Below, in pieces: positions 1-8,894 of a stretch of 64,000 bases of DNA. Source of the stretch: Prostheceraeus crozeri (taxonomy: Eukaryota; Platyhelminthes; Polycladida; Euryleptidae); NCBI GenBank assembly GCA_907163375.1, contig CAJQUW010007257.1:1-64000 (forward strand), in the 5' to 3' direction. Each line of letters starts with the position of its first letter. The stretch's first letter is position 1. The translations under genes were made by a program, and so were the position numbers. Below the pieces are notes generated by a model, which made no database searches, was not told the DNA's origin, and saw nothing but the letters and a program-made list of their open reading frames with translations.

Positions 1-223
1 AGCTAGGTTGTCATAGACCCTATACCGCCGAGGTCGTACTGGTGCATCTGGCACCTTTCGGATGCGGGTGGTTTTAGGAGTCCACACCTCATCCGTCCAA
101 ATGATCTTCTTGATCTTCCCCTTCTTCTCATCCTCTTCATCCCACTCGTCGAGGATGATGAGTTGGGAATGCCGTTGTCTTCATCGGTGAAGACGGGAAT
201 GTTGTCGCAGATGTCGCTTCCAT
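1..223 (-). pseudogene. Gene C of left Polinton-like element, partial and frame-broken
   Basis: A coding-like stretch follows a TATA box on the minus strand and runs off the left edge of the window. The ATG at 223 opens a frame that stops after 28 codons. Two other frames, read in succession, look like one acidic then basic protein: an early part with CDNIPVFTDEDNG, and a later part with DEWDEEDEKKGKIKK and WTPKTTRIRKVPDAPVRPRR that is still open at base 1. One-base offsets separate the segments, so this is either a decayed gene or an assembly with missing bases. No family is recognised. Its position, third in a row after genes A and B, each with its own hairpin module and TATA box, argues that it is a real gene of the element. 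Splicing instead of frameshifting cannot be excluded. Confidence 0.35.
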
Positions 224-263
224 CGTGACTTCAAATTGAATGAGAAGCGCTACAATCTTCTGG

Positions 264-272
264 CTTATATAG
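264..272 (-). promoter_or_regulatory. TATA box of gene C
   Basis: The minus strand reads CTATATAAG about 41 bases before the gene C ATG at 223. It lies downstream of a type-1 hairpin module, the same arrangement as for gene B. A real core promoter is inferred from spacing and repetition of the layout. Confidence 0.5.
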
Positions 273-339
273 GGTTTTCAACAATGAATTGCTCAACAGC
301 GAATCAGAATGCTTCAGGGATAGCAATCGACTGCATAAT

Positions 340-480
340 GTTCAAGTTGACTGATAGCAGATTCAACTTAATGATAGTATTCGCCAGTCCGAAGACTGCC
401 CAGGGCAAACCGCGAGGAAGTTCTATCATGTCTTGCCCCATGGTGGCCCTTAAGAGAGCCGATGGTTCGTTCTCGGGAGT
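340..480 (-). repeat. Type-1 intergenic hairpin module, copy 1
   Basis: A 141-bp sequence found three times in the window (here, 816-956 and, inverted, 38161-38298), nearly identical each time. In gene-sense orientation it starts just after a stop codon and ends before the next promoter. It contains a perfect 5-bp hairpin, CAGTC-TTCG-GACTG, with a cUUCGg-type tetraloop. It also has a second inverted repeat with arms AAGTTGA/TCAACTT around a TCTGCTATCAG core. This copy sits between genes B and C. An ATG in it opens a short frame (MGQDMIELPRGLPWAVFGLA and on), but copy 2 lacks that ATG, so a regulatory or RNA-structural role is more likely than a peptide. Confidence 0.8.
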
Positions 481-489
481 AACGTCATC

Positions 490-756
490 TTAAACCCTAC
501 CAATTCTGCTGAGAGAGTCTTTGACTCTCTCTTTGGTAGCACTGTCGACTTCCACACTAGCTGGCACATGGCTAAAAATTGGAATGTAGCGCCATTCCGT
601 TGGATTGACAGCAGTTGCTGTCATCGGATTGCCAATCCGAGCAAGATTATTAAAAACTCTGTCTTGCTCCTCTAGCCTGACAAACTCCTCAAATAAATTT
701 CGCGGCCTTAACTGTGGTCCGCGAGGAGAGCTGACTTGACTGTTCGGCGTCTGCAT
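490..756 (-). CDS. Gene B: small protein of left Polinton-like element, unknown function
   Basis: An 88-residue ORF with an ATG start, preceded by a TATA box about 30 bases upstream and a type-1 hairpin module, and followed 10 bases after its stop by another module. The protein has a Pro/Ser/Arg-rich start, then a helical-looking stretch (LFEEFVRLEEQDRVFNNLAR) and a C-terminal part with WRYIPIFSHVP and VKDSLSRIGRV. No signal peptide, membrane segment or known motif is visible. Function is unknown. Small accessory or virion proteins are common in Polinton-like elements, but nothing here shows that specifically. The ordered promoter-ORF-module context is the main evidence that it is expressed. 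Confidence 0.55.
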   Translation of the reverse strand: MQTPNSQVSSPRGPQLRPRNLFEEFVRLEEQDRVFNNLARIGNPMTATAVNPTEWRYIPIFSHVPASVEVDSATKERVKDSLSRIGRV

Positions 757-787
757 GATTGAAATGAAATGAAATGAGAGGCAGTGG

Positions 788-795
788 TTTATATA
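788..795 (-). promoter_or_regulatory. TATA box of gene B
   Basis: The minus strand reads GGGGTATATAAACC about 30 bases before the gene B ATG at 756, immediately after type-1 module copy 2. Position and sequence are those of a canonical TATA element. Confidence 0.6.
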
Positions 796-815
796 CCCCT
801 CTAACGCGACGCAAC

Positions 816-956
816 GTTCAAGTTGACTGATAGCAGATTCAACTTAATGATAGTATTCGCCAGTCCGAAGACTGCCCAGGGCAAACCGCGTGGAGGTTCT
901 ATCATGTGTTGCCCCTAGGTGGCCCTTAAGAGAGCCGATGGTTCGTTCTCGGGAGT
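816..956 (-). repeat. Type-1 intergenic hairpin module, copy 2
   Basis: Second copy of the 141-bp module, between genes A and B. The CAGTC-TTCG-GACTG hairpin and the AAGTTGA/TCAACTT inverted repeat are intact. It differs from copies 1 and 3 at a few bases, one of which removes the ATG of the short internal frame. Preservation of the hairpins but not of the ORF start favours a structural or regulatory role. Confidence 0.8.
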
Positions 957-987
957 AAATTGATGGGTGGTGAAGGCAGGCAAAGAT

Positions 988-1048
988 CTGCAATGAAAAT
1001 GATATGTATTAGAATAGGATATACTATCTTATTTACTTTTTCACTTAC
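988..1048 (-). other. Short 61-bp intron just after the gene A stop codon
   Basis: On the minus strand a donor (TTG|GTAAGTG) lies 4 bases beyond the TAA of gene A, and a pyrimidine-rich acceptor (TTTTCATTGCAG) follows 61 bases later. The integrase gene of the right element has a 60-bp intron at the matching place (38024-38083). The intron is predicted, not shown. Confidence 0.5.
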
Positions 1049-1052
1049 CAAG

Positions 1053-2168
1053 TTAGTCATCCTTAGGCAGTCTCGCGGGCTTCCTGATTGAAAATTTGTG
1101 GAGATGCCCGCGCATTCTTAGTGTAGCGTGGAGGCATTTCTTGCTCGGATGTCCATGATAGCATACAATGCTTTCGTCCAGGCTTTTATTGACGAGGACT
1201 TCGCCGGCCAGATGGTTATCCCGAATAGGGATGTGGAACTCAAACAAACGATCCTCATTCACACGTTCCCACTCATCCCTCATGCGCTCCAACTTCTCAC
1301 ACGCCTGCCTCTCATCACCCCGCCGAGCCACAGTCCTCTCCAACTCAACATTCCTCGCTCTCAACACACTCATCTCCTTCATCATCTCCTCAAACTTCGC
1401 TTCTGCCTCTCCCATTCTCCTCTCCGCAGCACTCGCCCTCTTCTCACACTCATCATTCTTGTCTTCCAACACTCGCACATTCTCCTTCAACTCTTTCACA
1501 ACACGCCTCATACGGATATTCTCATCTGCCACCTCCTTACATTTCACCTCCTTCATTTTCAGCTCACTCAACTCACTCAACGTTCTCTCATTCACCTTCC
1601 TCAAACTTTCGTAGCGATCTACCAACAAAGCATGTGCCGCTTGCTGCGACACATGCTTCTTTTCCATGTCCTCATCCCACCGCGCCGACTGCTTCCGTAC
1701 CCCACCACCCTTCACTATTGGGGAAGATGAGCTCTTCGGGGGGTCGCTAATAACAATATTGGATACCTCGGATGACGAAGAGCTCAACTTCCTCACACAC
1801 TTCCTCACTCGCTCCCTATCCAAATCCACATCATCCTCATCATCACTCTCAAACACTCTCTTCCGCCACTTGTCAGCCTTCAAACCGGCCACAGCATTCT
1901 CTACCTCATTCTCCACAGCATTCCCACTAGCATTCTCCACAGCATTCCCACTAGCATTCTCAACAACATTCCCACTAGCATTCTCAACAACATTCTTGGC
2001 CTCTTTCTCCAACATTCGCTCCTTCTCAGCATTCATCAACTCCACAAATCTCAAATCGGTCACCAACCCTCCTGTACACTCACCATGCCTCCGATAAAAC
2101 TCGGCCTCCTGCCCAACAACCAACAGCACCCTGCACTTCACACAGGCAACCCTATTCAGGATAACCAT
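1053..2168 (-). CDS. Gene A: zinc-knuckle / coiled-coil protein homologous to the tail of the Polinton integrase
   Basis: A 371-residue ORF. Its parts in order are: a Cys-rich start with CVKC (residues 9-12) followed by YRRHGEC, compatible with a small zinc site; a run of 8-residue repeats (VENASGNV-type) from about residue 62; an acidic Ser-rich linker containing DVDLDRE; a long heptad-rich coiled coil (about 190-315); and a C-terminal block with FHIPIRDN and KKCLHATLR. The right element's integrase ORF has the same DVDLDRE, coiled coil, LHIPIR and ECLHFTF in the same order, so this is a paralogue lacking the integrase domain. The ATG at 2168 is the first in frame. The frame is open about 105 bases further up, and an ATG at 2281 in another frame could belong to the same protein if a base is missing. 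The role is unknown; a DNA- or capsid-binding scaffold is a guess. Confidence 0.6.
   Translation of the reverse strand: MVILNRVACVKCRVLLVVGQEAEFYRRHGECTGGLVTDLRFVELMNAEKERMLEKEAKNVVENASGNVVENASGNAVENASGNAVENEVENAVAGLKADKWRKRVFESDDEDDVDLDRERVRKCVRKLSSSSSEVSNIVISDPPKSSSSPIVKGGGVRKQSARWDEDMEKKHVSQQAAHALLVDRYESLRKVNERTLSELSELKMKEVKCKEVADENIRMRRVVKELKENVRVLEDKNDECEKRASAAERRMGEAEAKFEEMMKEMSVLRARNVELERTVARRGDERQACEKLERMRDEWERVNEDRLFEFHIPIRDNHLAGEVLVNKSLDESIVCYHGHPSKKCLHATLRMRGHLHKFSIRKPARLPKDD
1909..1996 (-). repeat. 24-bp minisatellite inside gene A
   Basis: About four imperfect 24-bp copies of a unit containing CATTCCCACTAG (plus strand). They encode the in-frame VENASGNV octapeptide repeats of gene A, so the length change keeps the frame. 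Confidence 0.8.
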
Positions 2169-2376
2169 GTGGTCGGCCCCTGCCTTCCTTATGTGGTCCC
2201 TGAGACCGTCCTCGGCGGTTGATTCTACCGCATACGCACATTTTAATATGAAACTTCTTATTTCTATCGTTGTTCACCATTTTTGCTGTCAGTACTCAGA
2301 TTTCTCGTTAACTGTAAGATAATGAAATTAGTATAAGTTTTGAATCATGTAGTACAGTCATATTCCTAAAGCATTA

Positions 2377-2632
2377 CACTTAGTCAGGAATGATAGATGT
2401 GAGTGTAGTGAGTGGCACTCGATCCCGTCGACAGCCCGAAGGCCTTGTACCGATCACTAGGGAAGTGAGAGATCTTCCCCGATACCCGCTCTTTACAGCT
2501 AAAGACATCATTGTCACTGCCCCGAAGTGGTAACAGGAACGCCGAGTCAAAGGTAGTGATCAGTAGCTGGGATCTAACCCCTCAAAGCTGCCTTAGACTT
2601 AGTTAAATTTCAAATCTGATAGCAGATTTGAA
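2377..2632 (-). repeat. Type-2 module, tandem copy a
   Basis: A 256-bp sequence present twice in tandem here (offset 327 bp) and once inverted at 36045-36300. In gene sense it begins with a near-perfect palindrome (arms TTCAAATCTG/CAGATTTGAA, 4-base loop) whose core matches the TCTGCTATCAG core of the type-1 module. It also carries a GGCC-TTCG-GGCT hairpin. It sits between the promoter at about 3245 and gene A, so it may be intronic. Confidence 0.8.
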
Positions 2633-2703
2633 TGTAGTATACAGCCTAGAACATAATATCATCATTCAACATTCAACTTAGTCAACATTCAACATAATAT
2701 CAA

Positions 2704-2959
2704 CACTTAGTGAGGAATGATAGATGTGAGTGTAGTAAGTGGCACTCGATCCCGTCGACAGCCCGAAGGCCTTGTACTGATCGCTAGGGAAGTGAGAGAT
2801 CTTCCCCGATACCCGCTCTTTACAGCTGAAGACATCATTGTCACTGCCCCGAAGTGGTAACAGGAACGCCGAGTCAAAGGTAGTGATCAGTAGCTGGGAT
2901 CTAACCCCTCAAAGCTGCCTTAGACTTAGTTAAATTTCAAATCTGATAGCAGATTTGAA
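2704..2959 (-). repeat. Type-2 module, tandem copy b
   Basis: Second tandem copy, almost identical to copy a. It keeps both the AAATCTG/CAGATTT palindrome and the TTCG hairpin. The 71 bases between the copies are not part of the module. Confidence 0.8.
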
Positions 2960-3239
2960 CTCAGGATACTTGAAAACCTTAGTCTATATGTTAAAACTTT
3001 GAAAAAACTGAAAATTAAGAATTTTTAAAAAATTCCGCATTTTACTACTCATACTACTTTTAAAAAATTTTATCAGTAGTAAAGACACTATCAAACTCTA
3101 TCATACAAACTTTGAAGTAGCAAGATAGCTTGCCTACTTCAAAAGATAGAGTCCTTTGCACCCGATATCGGGAGCTGAGAGCGACGACCGTCGCTTACCT
3201 CGTCTTTCGATGAAGTGATCAGACTTACGTTGTCGGGGG

Positions 3240-3248
3240 TTTATATAT
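3240..3248 (-). promoter_or_regulatory. Promoter TATA box at inner end of left Polinton-like element
   Basis: The minus strand reads CATATATAAACCC, followed within 50 bases by candidate splice donors (ACGTAAGT and GAGGTAAGC). The right element has the same layout: a TATA box at 35243, a short leader, then CGGTAAGTC. This is inferred to be the promoter and non-coding first exon of gene A. Confidence 0.5.
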
Positions 3249-3339
3249 GCTCGGAAGAAAACTTAAAATGGCTCTATCTCCGAAAGTATTCATCGTAGCG
3301 ACATGCGGTTTGTTGCAAACGATTTGTCTCATCATTCTT

Positions 3340-5230
3340 TACAATATGACACCTGAACCATTCTCATATGACCATGGGAAGTTGGTCCGCCAGCACATGT
3401 CCATGTAACATGCCACAAGTGAAAAAATTCCTAAGTGTGAGAGCTCCAGTGTGGTGAAAATTTTGAAAATTTTAAAACTTCCGAATTTCGACCTGGGACC
3501 TTTACCAAAACATTTTTCATCAAATTTCACTGACCTCCCCCCCTCATTCACAGAAATTTGATGAAAAATGTTTTGGTGACGGTCCCAGGTCGAAATTCCA
3601 CACTTTGGAAAATTTTCAAAATTTTACCCATACAAAGTCACTCTGACACTTAGGATTTTTTCAGGTGAGCGAGCTCCGACCTAAAATCTTGTAACAGCTC
3701 TAACTTTTGAACGAAGACAGATAGGAACAAGCCGATTCTTTCACTGAATTTGTCTCACTCTTAGCTTTCAAACAAGCTATTGCACGACAAAATCCGTCCA
3801 CTAGAAGCCAAGATCGAAGCTAGCTGTCCAGAGGGGGGGGGAGGTCAGTGAAATTTGATGAAAAATGTTTTGGTGACGGTCCCAGGTCGAAATTCCACAC
3901 TTTGGAAAATTTTCAAAATTTTACCCATACAAAGTCACTCTGACACTTAGGATTTTTTCAGGTGAGCGAGCTCCGACCTAAAATCTTGTAACCGCTCTAA
4001 CTTTTGAACGAAGACAGATAGGAACAAGCCGATTCTTTCACTGAATTTGTCTCACTCTTAGCTTTCAAACGAGCTATTGCACGACCAAATCCGTCCAGTA
4101 GAAGCCAAGATCGAAGCTAGCTGTCGAGAGGGGGGGGGAGGTCAGTGAAATTTGATGAAAAATGTTTTGGTGACGGTCCCAGGTCGAAATTCCACACTTT
4201 GGAAAATTTTCAAAATTTTACCCATACAAAGCCACTCTGACACTTAGGATTTTTTCAGGTGAGCGAGCTCCGACCTAAAATCTTGTAACCGCTCTAACTT
4301 GTGAACGGCTGGTCGATTGACTCGCAACAAAAAATGTTGTCGAGCAGTTTTTTCTCCTCTTTCAAACGAGTAGCTGTAAGACAAAATCCGTCCACTAGAA
4401 CCAAAGTTAGAAGATTGCTGTCGGGGGGGGGGTCAGTGAAATTTGATGAAAAATGTTTTGGTGGCGGTCCCAGGTCGAAATTCCACACTTTGGAAAATTT
4501 TCAAAATTTTACCCATACAAAGTCACTCTGACACTTAGGATTTTTTCAGGTGAGCGAGCTCCGACCTAAAATCTTGTAACCGCTCTAACTTTTGAACGAA
4601 GACAGATAGGAACAAGCCGATTCTTTCACTGAATTTGTCTCACTCTTAGCTTTCAAACGAGCTATTGCACGACAAAATCCGTCCACTGGAAGCAAGCTGT
4701 CCAGGGGGGGGGACGTCAGCCGAAAATTTTTTCTCTCCGATTGACTTGAAACTCACCCTACCGATGCAGAATTTCACGCTGAATCCGAATCTGACCTCCG
4801 TTTTCTCATCCGATGCTTCGTTTGGACGCTACACACCAAAACGTCCCAAATTCTAACTCTGTTAAAATTTTGAAGAAAAATTTTTTCTCACCGATTGCCT
4901 TGAAACTCACCCTACCGATGCAGAATTTCACGCTGAACACGAATCCGACCTCCGTTTTCTCATCCGACCACTCCTTCCACTCGAAACAACCCATTTTACA
5001 ACCCAACATTCAGCAGATTGCACCAAAAACATCACACACTATAGCCTCAAGACTAATCCTGGCGGTCGCCCAAGTCCACCACGACACTCTATCGTTCCAG
5101 AGGGGGGGGGACTCAGACACGAAGCACCACGGCGGCCGACCACGACACTCTGCCGTGCCAGAGGGGGGGGACTCAGCGATGGCGGCCATCTTGCGCGGTC
5201 CAGAAGTGGAGTTTTGCTTACTACTTACGT
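3340..5230 (-). repeat. Subterminal tandem repeats (296-bp unit) with G-tracts, left element
   Basis: About four tandem units lie at 3550-4720 (the same TTTTGGTGACGG point recurs at 3571, 3868, 4164 and 4455). Degenerate units of the same family continue to about 5230. Each unit ends in a run of 7-9 G. The family recurs inverted at 34020-35180, next to the other element's promoter, and as a relic at 25495-26035. I read it as subterminal or terminal-inverted-repeat sequence of the Polinton-like elements. The exact terminus and target duplication are not resolved. Short ORFs here are repeat artefacts. Confidence 0.75.
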
Positions 5231-7752
5231 AACTTTTCAGTCGTAGGAAAAACATCAGAAAAATCACTAGTCAACAGGTTCAAAAACCCTGCTACACTTG
5301 CTGTCTGACCAACAAACTCATCGGTTTATACAAAACTTGCAATTCAACACGAAATTGGTCTGGCAAACCATGCATCTTATCTTTATCGATAGAACAAAAC
5401 AAATCACTAGGAGAAAAGACAGATATAGCATTCCCGTAATATCGGGTAATGTTTGAGAGGAGTCTACCATGATGTCTGCCAACTCGAGATATTATGATGG
5501 TTCACGTTTATCAACAAACGATGTTTCCATGCCAATACATAATGACATTCCGATGTGTGTTTATCTTCTTAATATTGAATCTTCTTTCACAATGTAGATT
5601 TCACCACTGTGATGTGTTACTGATAATTATTACGTCAAATATAGTAAGTAATTAATGCATGTAATTACCTAAAATAAGTTTTAAATTTCTGAAATTTGCT
5701 TTTAGGACGTATTGCTCGATCATTAAGAATGAAGCGGTAAAAGTTGGTTTAGTATGATAATTTGACAGTTAACACTGCTGTTTACCTCAATTACCCTACG
5801 AAATCGCCACTGACAGTCAGGAAAGAGATCCGCTGAATCAAATTTGTGCGTTATTTTGTCATGGTGGTGAAATTTCTGTCCGTTATATCCAGTTGTACGT
5901 TCGTGTTCGCTAAAACCAGGGTATTTCGTTATTGGTCCCGGTTCCGGGGTGATGCTGTTGCTGCTCATTAATTGATGCACGTATCAAATTGATATTCTAC
6001 GATTGATTTTGTATCAGCCCATTCACGTGCCTGTCTTACAACCGAATCGATGGTCTCATCTGAACATGTCATATCGATCCGAAAGTAAGAAATGATATCA
6101 TTCAAAAATTTAGTTGATATAGAAACTTGTCATTGCGATCACTTTAAATCATTAACTTCATTTGATTTGAGATGTTACCTTCTTGCCTCACTCTTTGAAG
6201 TAAATTCAATGTTGCAAGTTGGAAAATGACGGCTAGGGCATGGACTCATCTATATAGAACCTATTAGTAATATCTCTAGGAGTCCATGGCTTGGGAATGT
6301 CTACTTATTTTCTAGATCTATGATGCAATTATTTCAGAAAATGACAAATTGTACACTGTGTTAAGGTTCGCATATCTTTCGATGTTGAAATGTTGAACCG
6401 CAATATACTGATTTGCGAGAGAAAGTCGCAAAAGAGAAGTAAAAAAACACATAAATTAAAAATTTCTTTCAACTCCGCACTCTTCGGCAGAATTGCCAAG
6501 GACGGATATGGCATTCCCTCTTTGGATGGCGATGCTCAATCTCTGGAAGAAGAATATCTGTCGTTGCTCGATCCTCCCTGGTCTTCTTCACTAGACGAGA
6601 ACCGATTTCTTTCGCAAACTCAATGGTATCATGGTAAGTCCATCAGGACGTTTGCCATCTTGTGTGGAAACTCCCGGAAGCTACAAGATGGCAGGAAATC
6701 CACTGGATACCAAGGCTCGTCGAATAAGGTCATTGGACTCTTGATGATGCTGTCAGCAGGCAGCAATGAAGATATACATGTATTATCTTTCAAATGACAA
6801 CCTAAAAATCGTCGGCGCGTGCCGCCAGATGTTCGTAGACAAAAAAATTAAGAAATAAAGATACCGCCAGAAATATAAAGACAGAAGTAATGAATGGAAT
6901 GAATTAATACCTTTTGTATAAAATACTTTACCATGTGTATGCTACTTATAGATACTATGCTAGAGATGCTTAGAAAGCATACGATTATTGGCCTAATATG
7001 CAAACTGGGCAGCCTAATGGCCTAATTGATAGGGGAGTAGGGAAAACAAGCCAAGCTTTGTATATCTTGTACATGTATTTGGTTTCTTACACAGCAGGGC
7101 GTGAAATCGATAGCGTAGTATCATAATATGTCATATGTAAATTCAAAAATCAAAATAATGCTTAATTAAAATAATTAATGTAAGCGATTAAATCTTATCA
7201 GGATAAAAAATTAACTTCGGATAGCTCGTCATGTTTAATATATCAATACTCGTCATTTGAATATTATCAATACAAAAATTAGATGCTGACCGCCTAGGGA
7301 TGGTAAAGCAGAGAGCAGACATGTAATGAACGTGCCGCTATCCTCCACCGTGACCCGTAGAGTTTGAATTGTAAGGATAAATTATTGACTTTTGATCTTT
7401 CAAGAGAACAGGAAAGCACGAATACACTGAAACATGGGACGAGTTCTGCTTCCTATAGTAAAAGTATCTGTGTTCGGTATATACTTCACATTTCTAAATA
7501 TGTAATTCTTAGTTCTAGACTAATGTGTATTTGAGAACCATGCAATAATTTACAGATCGGTCAAGTAAAAGATGGAATCAAAGAATCTTTTTACTTCTCT
7601 ATTGCATTCGATTGACGGTACATAGATGATCATTAAATCTGTTTTTATAGTTCATTTACAATTGGTGCATGTTAGTTGAGTTGTCGACTGTTTCATTCAT
7701 GCGTCAGTTGTTCATGACCACTTCCTTTGTACCGGTACATACATGTAGTTGC
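5231..7752. other. AT-rich non-coding DNA
   Basis: No convincing gene or transposon is visible. The only anomaly is a less AT-rich stretch at about 6478-6775, listed separately. Confidence 0.5.
6478..6634 (+). other. Possible orphan exon
   Basis: A stretch with more balanced base composition than its surroundings and an open frame (with LFGRIAKDGYGIPSLDGD and LLDPPWSSSLDENRF) ends at a good splice donor, CATG|GTAAGTCC, at 6635. No acceptor or partner exon is evident and no family is recognised. A 10-bp inverted repeat (GCCATCTTGT/ACAAGATGGC) lies just downstream at 6655-6693. Confidence 0.2.
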
Positions 7753-8457
7753 TTATTGCTCTTCTTCATCATTACCTTCGTCTTTCTCATCACCTTCATC
7801 TTCGTCATCGCCGTCTTCCTCATGATCACCTTTACGGTCATCGTCACGATCGTCATCACCTCTGCGTCTACGACGACTTCCAGCGCCACGTTCCATCTGC
7901 TTCCGTCGTTCTATTTGTTCCATTACGAATAAAAGGCTTTGGATTTGTTCTTTCTTTTCTCGAGCACAGCACATGACTGGAGAAACTGCGTTGGTTACAT
8001 CATCGAAACTATGGTATAACTCTTTCTTTGCTTTTTCGAGATCCGACTTGATTCCATCAATCTCAGTCTTGTTTGACTTCATATCATTTGCCTTTTTCAA
8101 TGCACTTGCCGCTCCTGCTATCCGAACCAGCTTTCTGGGAGCATCGAGCAGCGCACGGAAGAAGATTTGTGTATTTCTTTCCGCAACATCACATGTATCG
8201 TTCTTGCATGGCCATTTTCGTTCAGGATGTTCCAGTTGCTTATTGAAATCCAAGAAATTGATCAATTTGAATGCCAATTGAAGTTCTTCTTGACGTTCAC
8301 CGTGATCGCCTCGACCTCCTCTGGATCCGCCATCTGGACCGCCTTTTCCTTTTTGACGAGAGTGAGAGCCACCGTTAGATGGCTGAGTGGAATTGGAAGC
8401 ACTGAGACATATCGCGCACGATATGACCAGAATGAGAAGTCCCAAGAAGTATTTCAT
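7753..8457 (-). CDS. Secreted Cys-containing protein with highly acidic C-terminal tail, unknown function
   Basis: About 234 residues if translation starts at MKYFLGLLILVISCAICLSA, a clear signal peptide. An upstream in-frame ATG at 8508 would bury it, and a splice-acceptor-like TCGTTTTCAG lies just before the chosen ATG, implying a 5' UTR exon. After the signal come a Gly/Ser/Arg-rich low-complexity region, a globular helical region with CKNDTC and a later CC pair (four cysteines, suggesting disulfides), then a basic stretch (RRRRRG) and a tail composed almost only of D, E, G and K. The tail is encoded by a GAT/GAA-rich minisatellite-like run. The protein is inferred to be extracellular. The acidic tail might bind calcium or cationic matrix, as in some biomineral or mucus proteins, but that is speculation. 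No family is recognised. Confidence 0.65.
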   Translation of the reverse strand: MKYFLGLLILVISCAICLSASNSTQPSNGGSHSRQKGKGGPDGGSRGGRGDHGERQEELQLAFKLINFLDFNKQLEHPERKWPCKNDTCDVAERNTQIFFRALLDAPRKLVRIAGAASALKKANDMKSNKTEIDGIKSDLEKAKKELYHSFDDVTNAVSPVMCCAREKKEQIQSLLFVMEQIERRKQMERGAGSRRRRRGDDDRDDDRKGDHEEDGDDEDEGDEKDEGNDEEEQ

Positions 8458-8867
8458 TTTACCTGAAAACGATGAAACAATATCATAATACACAGATGTT
8501 TTTAGCATTTGATGTATAGAAATGTTTAGAGATTATTGAGTTTATGTAATTACAAGCATTATTCTAATTGCTTGTAAAGAGAGTGCATGATTTCGTATAA
8601 TCAAGGATTTGAAAGAAATCTCATCTTTTGCTTTCATGTCATTACTCGGCCTGTGCATTGGTGTAATTTGATATCTTATCTGAAATTTTTAGAAATATAC
8701 TAGCAAATTTCTGAATATAGCGAAAAGAAATTGTGATTTCAAATATACTGCCTGACAGAAAAAACTTAGCACTGATCATTACTAATCAATGGCAGCTGTT
8801 AAATTTCTAGGCCGATCTTACTCACAAACAAATTTCTATGTGACCTCTCTAGCATAGCCATATATAT

Positions 8868-8894
8868 CGTTGATCCTTTTACAGAGGATCAACG
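8868..8894. repeat. 9-bp perfect inverted repeat
   Basis: CGTTGATCC and GGATCAACG flank a 9-base spacer. It could form a hairpin in RNA from either strand. No linked gene is evident. Confidence 0.5.

Noticed and set aside
340-480. Peptide MGQDMIELPRGLPWAVFGLA... as a conserved gene
   Set aside because: Copy 2 of the module lacks its ATG and the C-terminal ends differ in each copy; better explained as a non-coding module.
1128-2097. Plus-strand ORFs of 143-200 residues opposite gene A
   Set aside because: They are antisense shadows of the coiled-coil gene, rich in Leu/Ser/His from complementing Glu/Lys codons, with no independent start context.
7669-7976. Plus-strand hydrophobic ORFs with runs of I, F, V and T
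   Set aside because: Antisense of the acidic tail of the secreted-protein gene.
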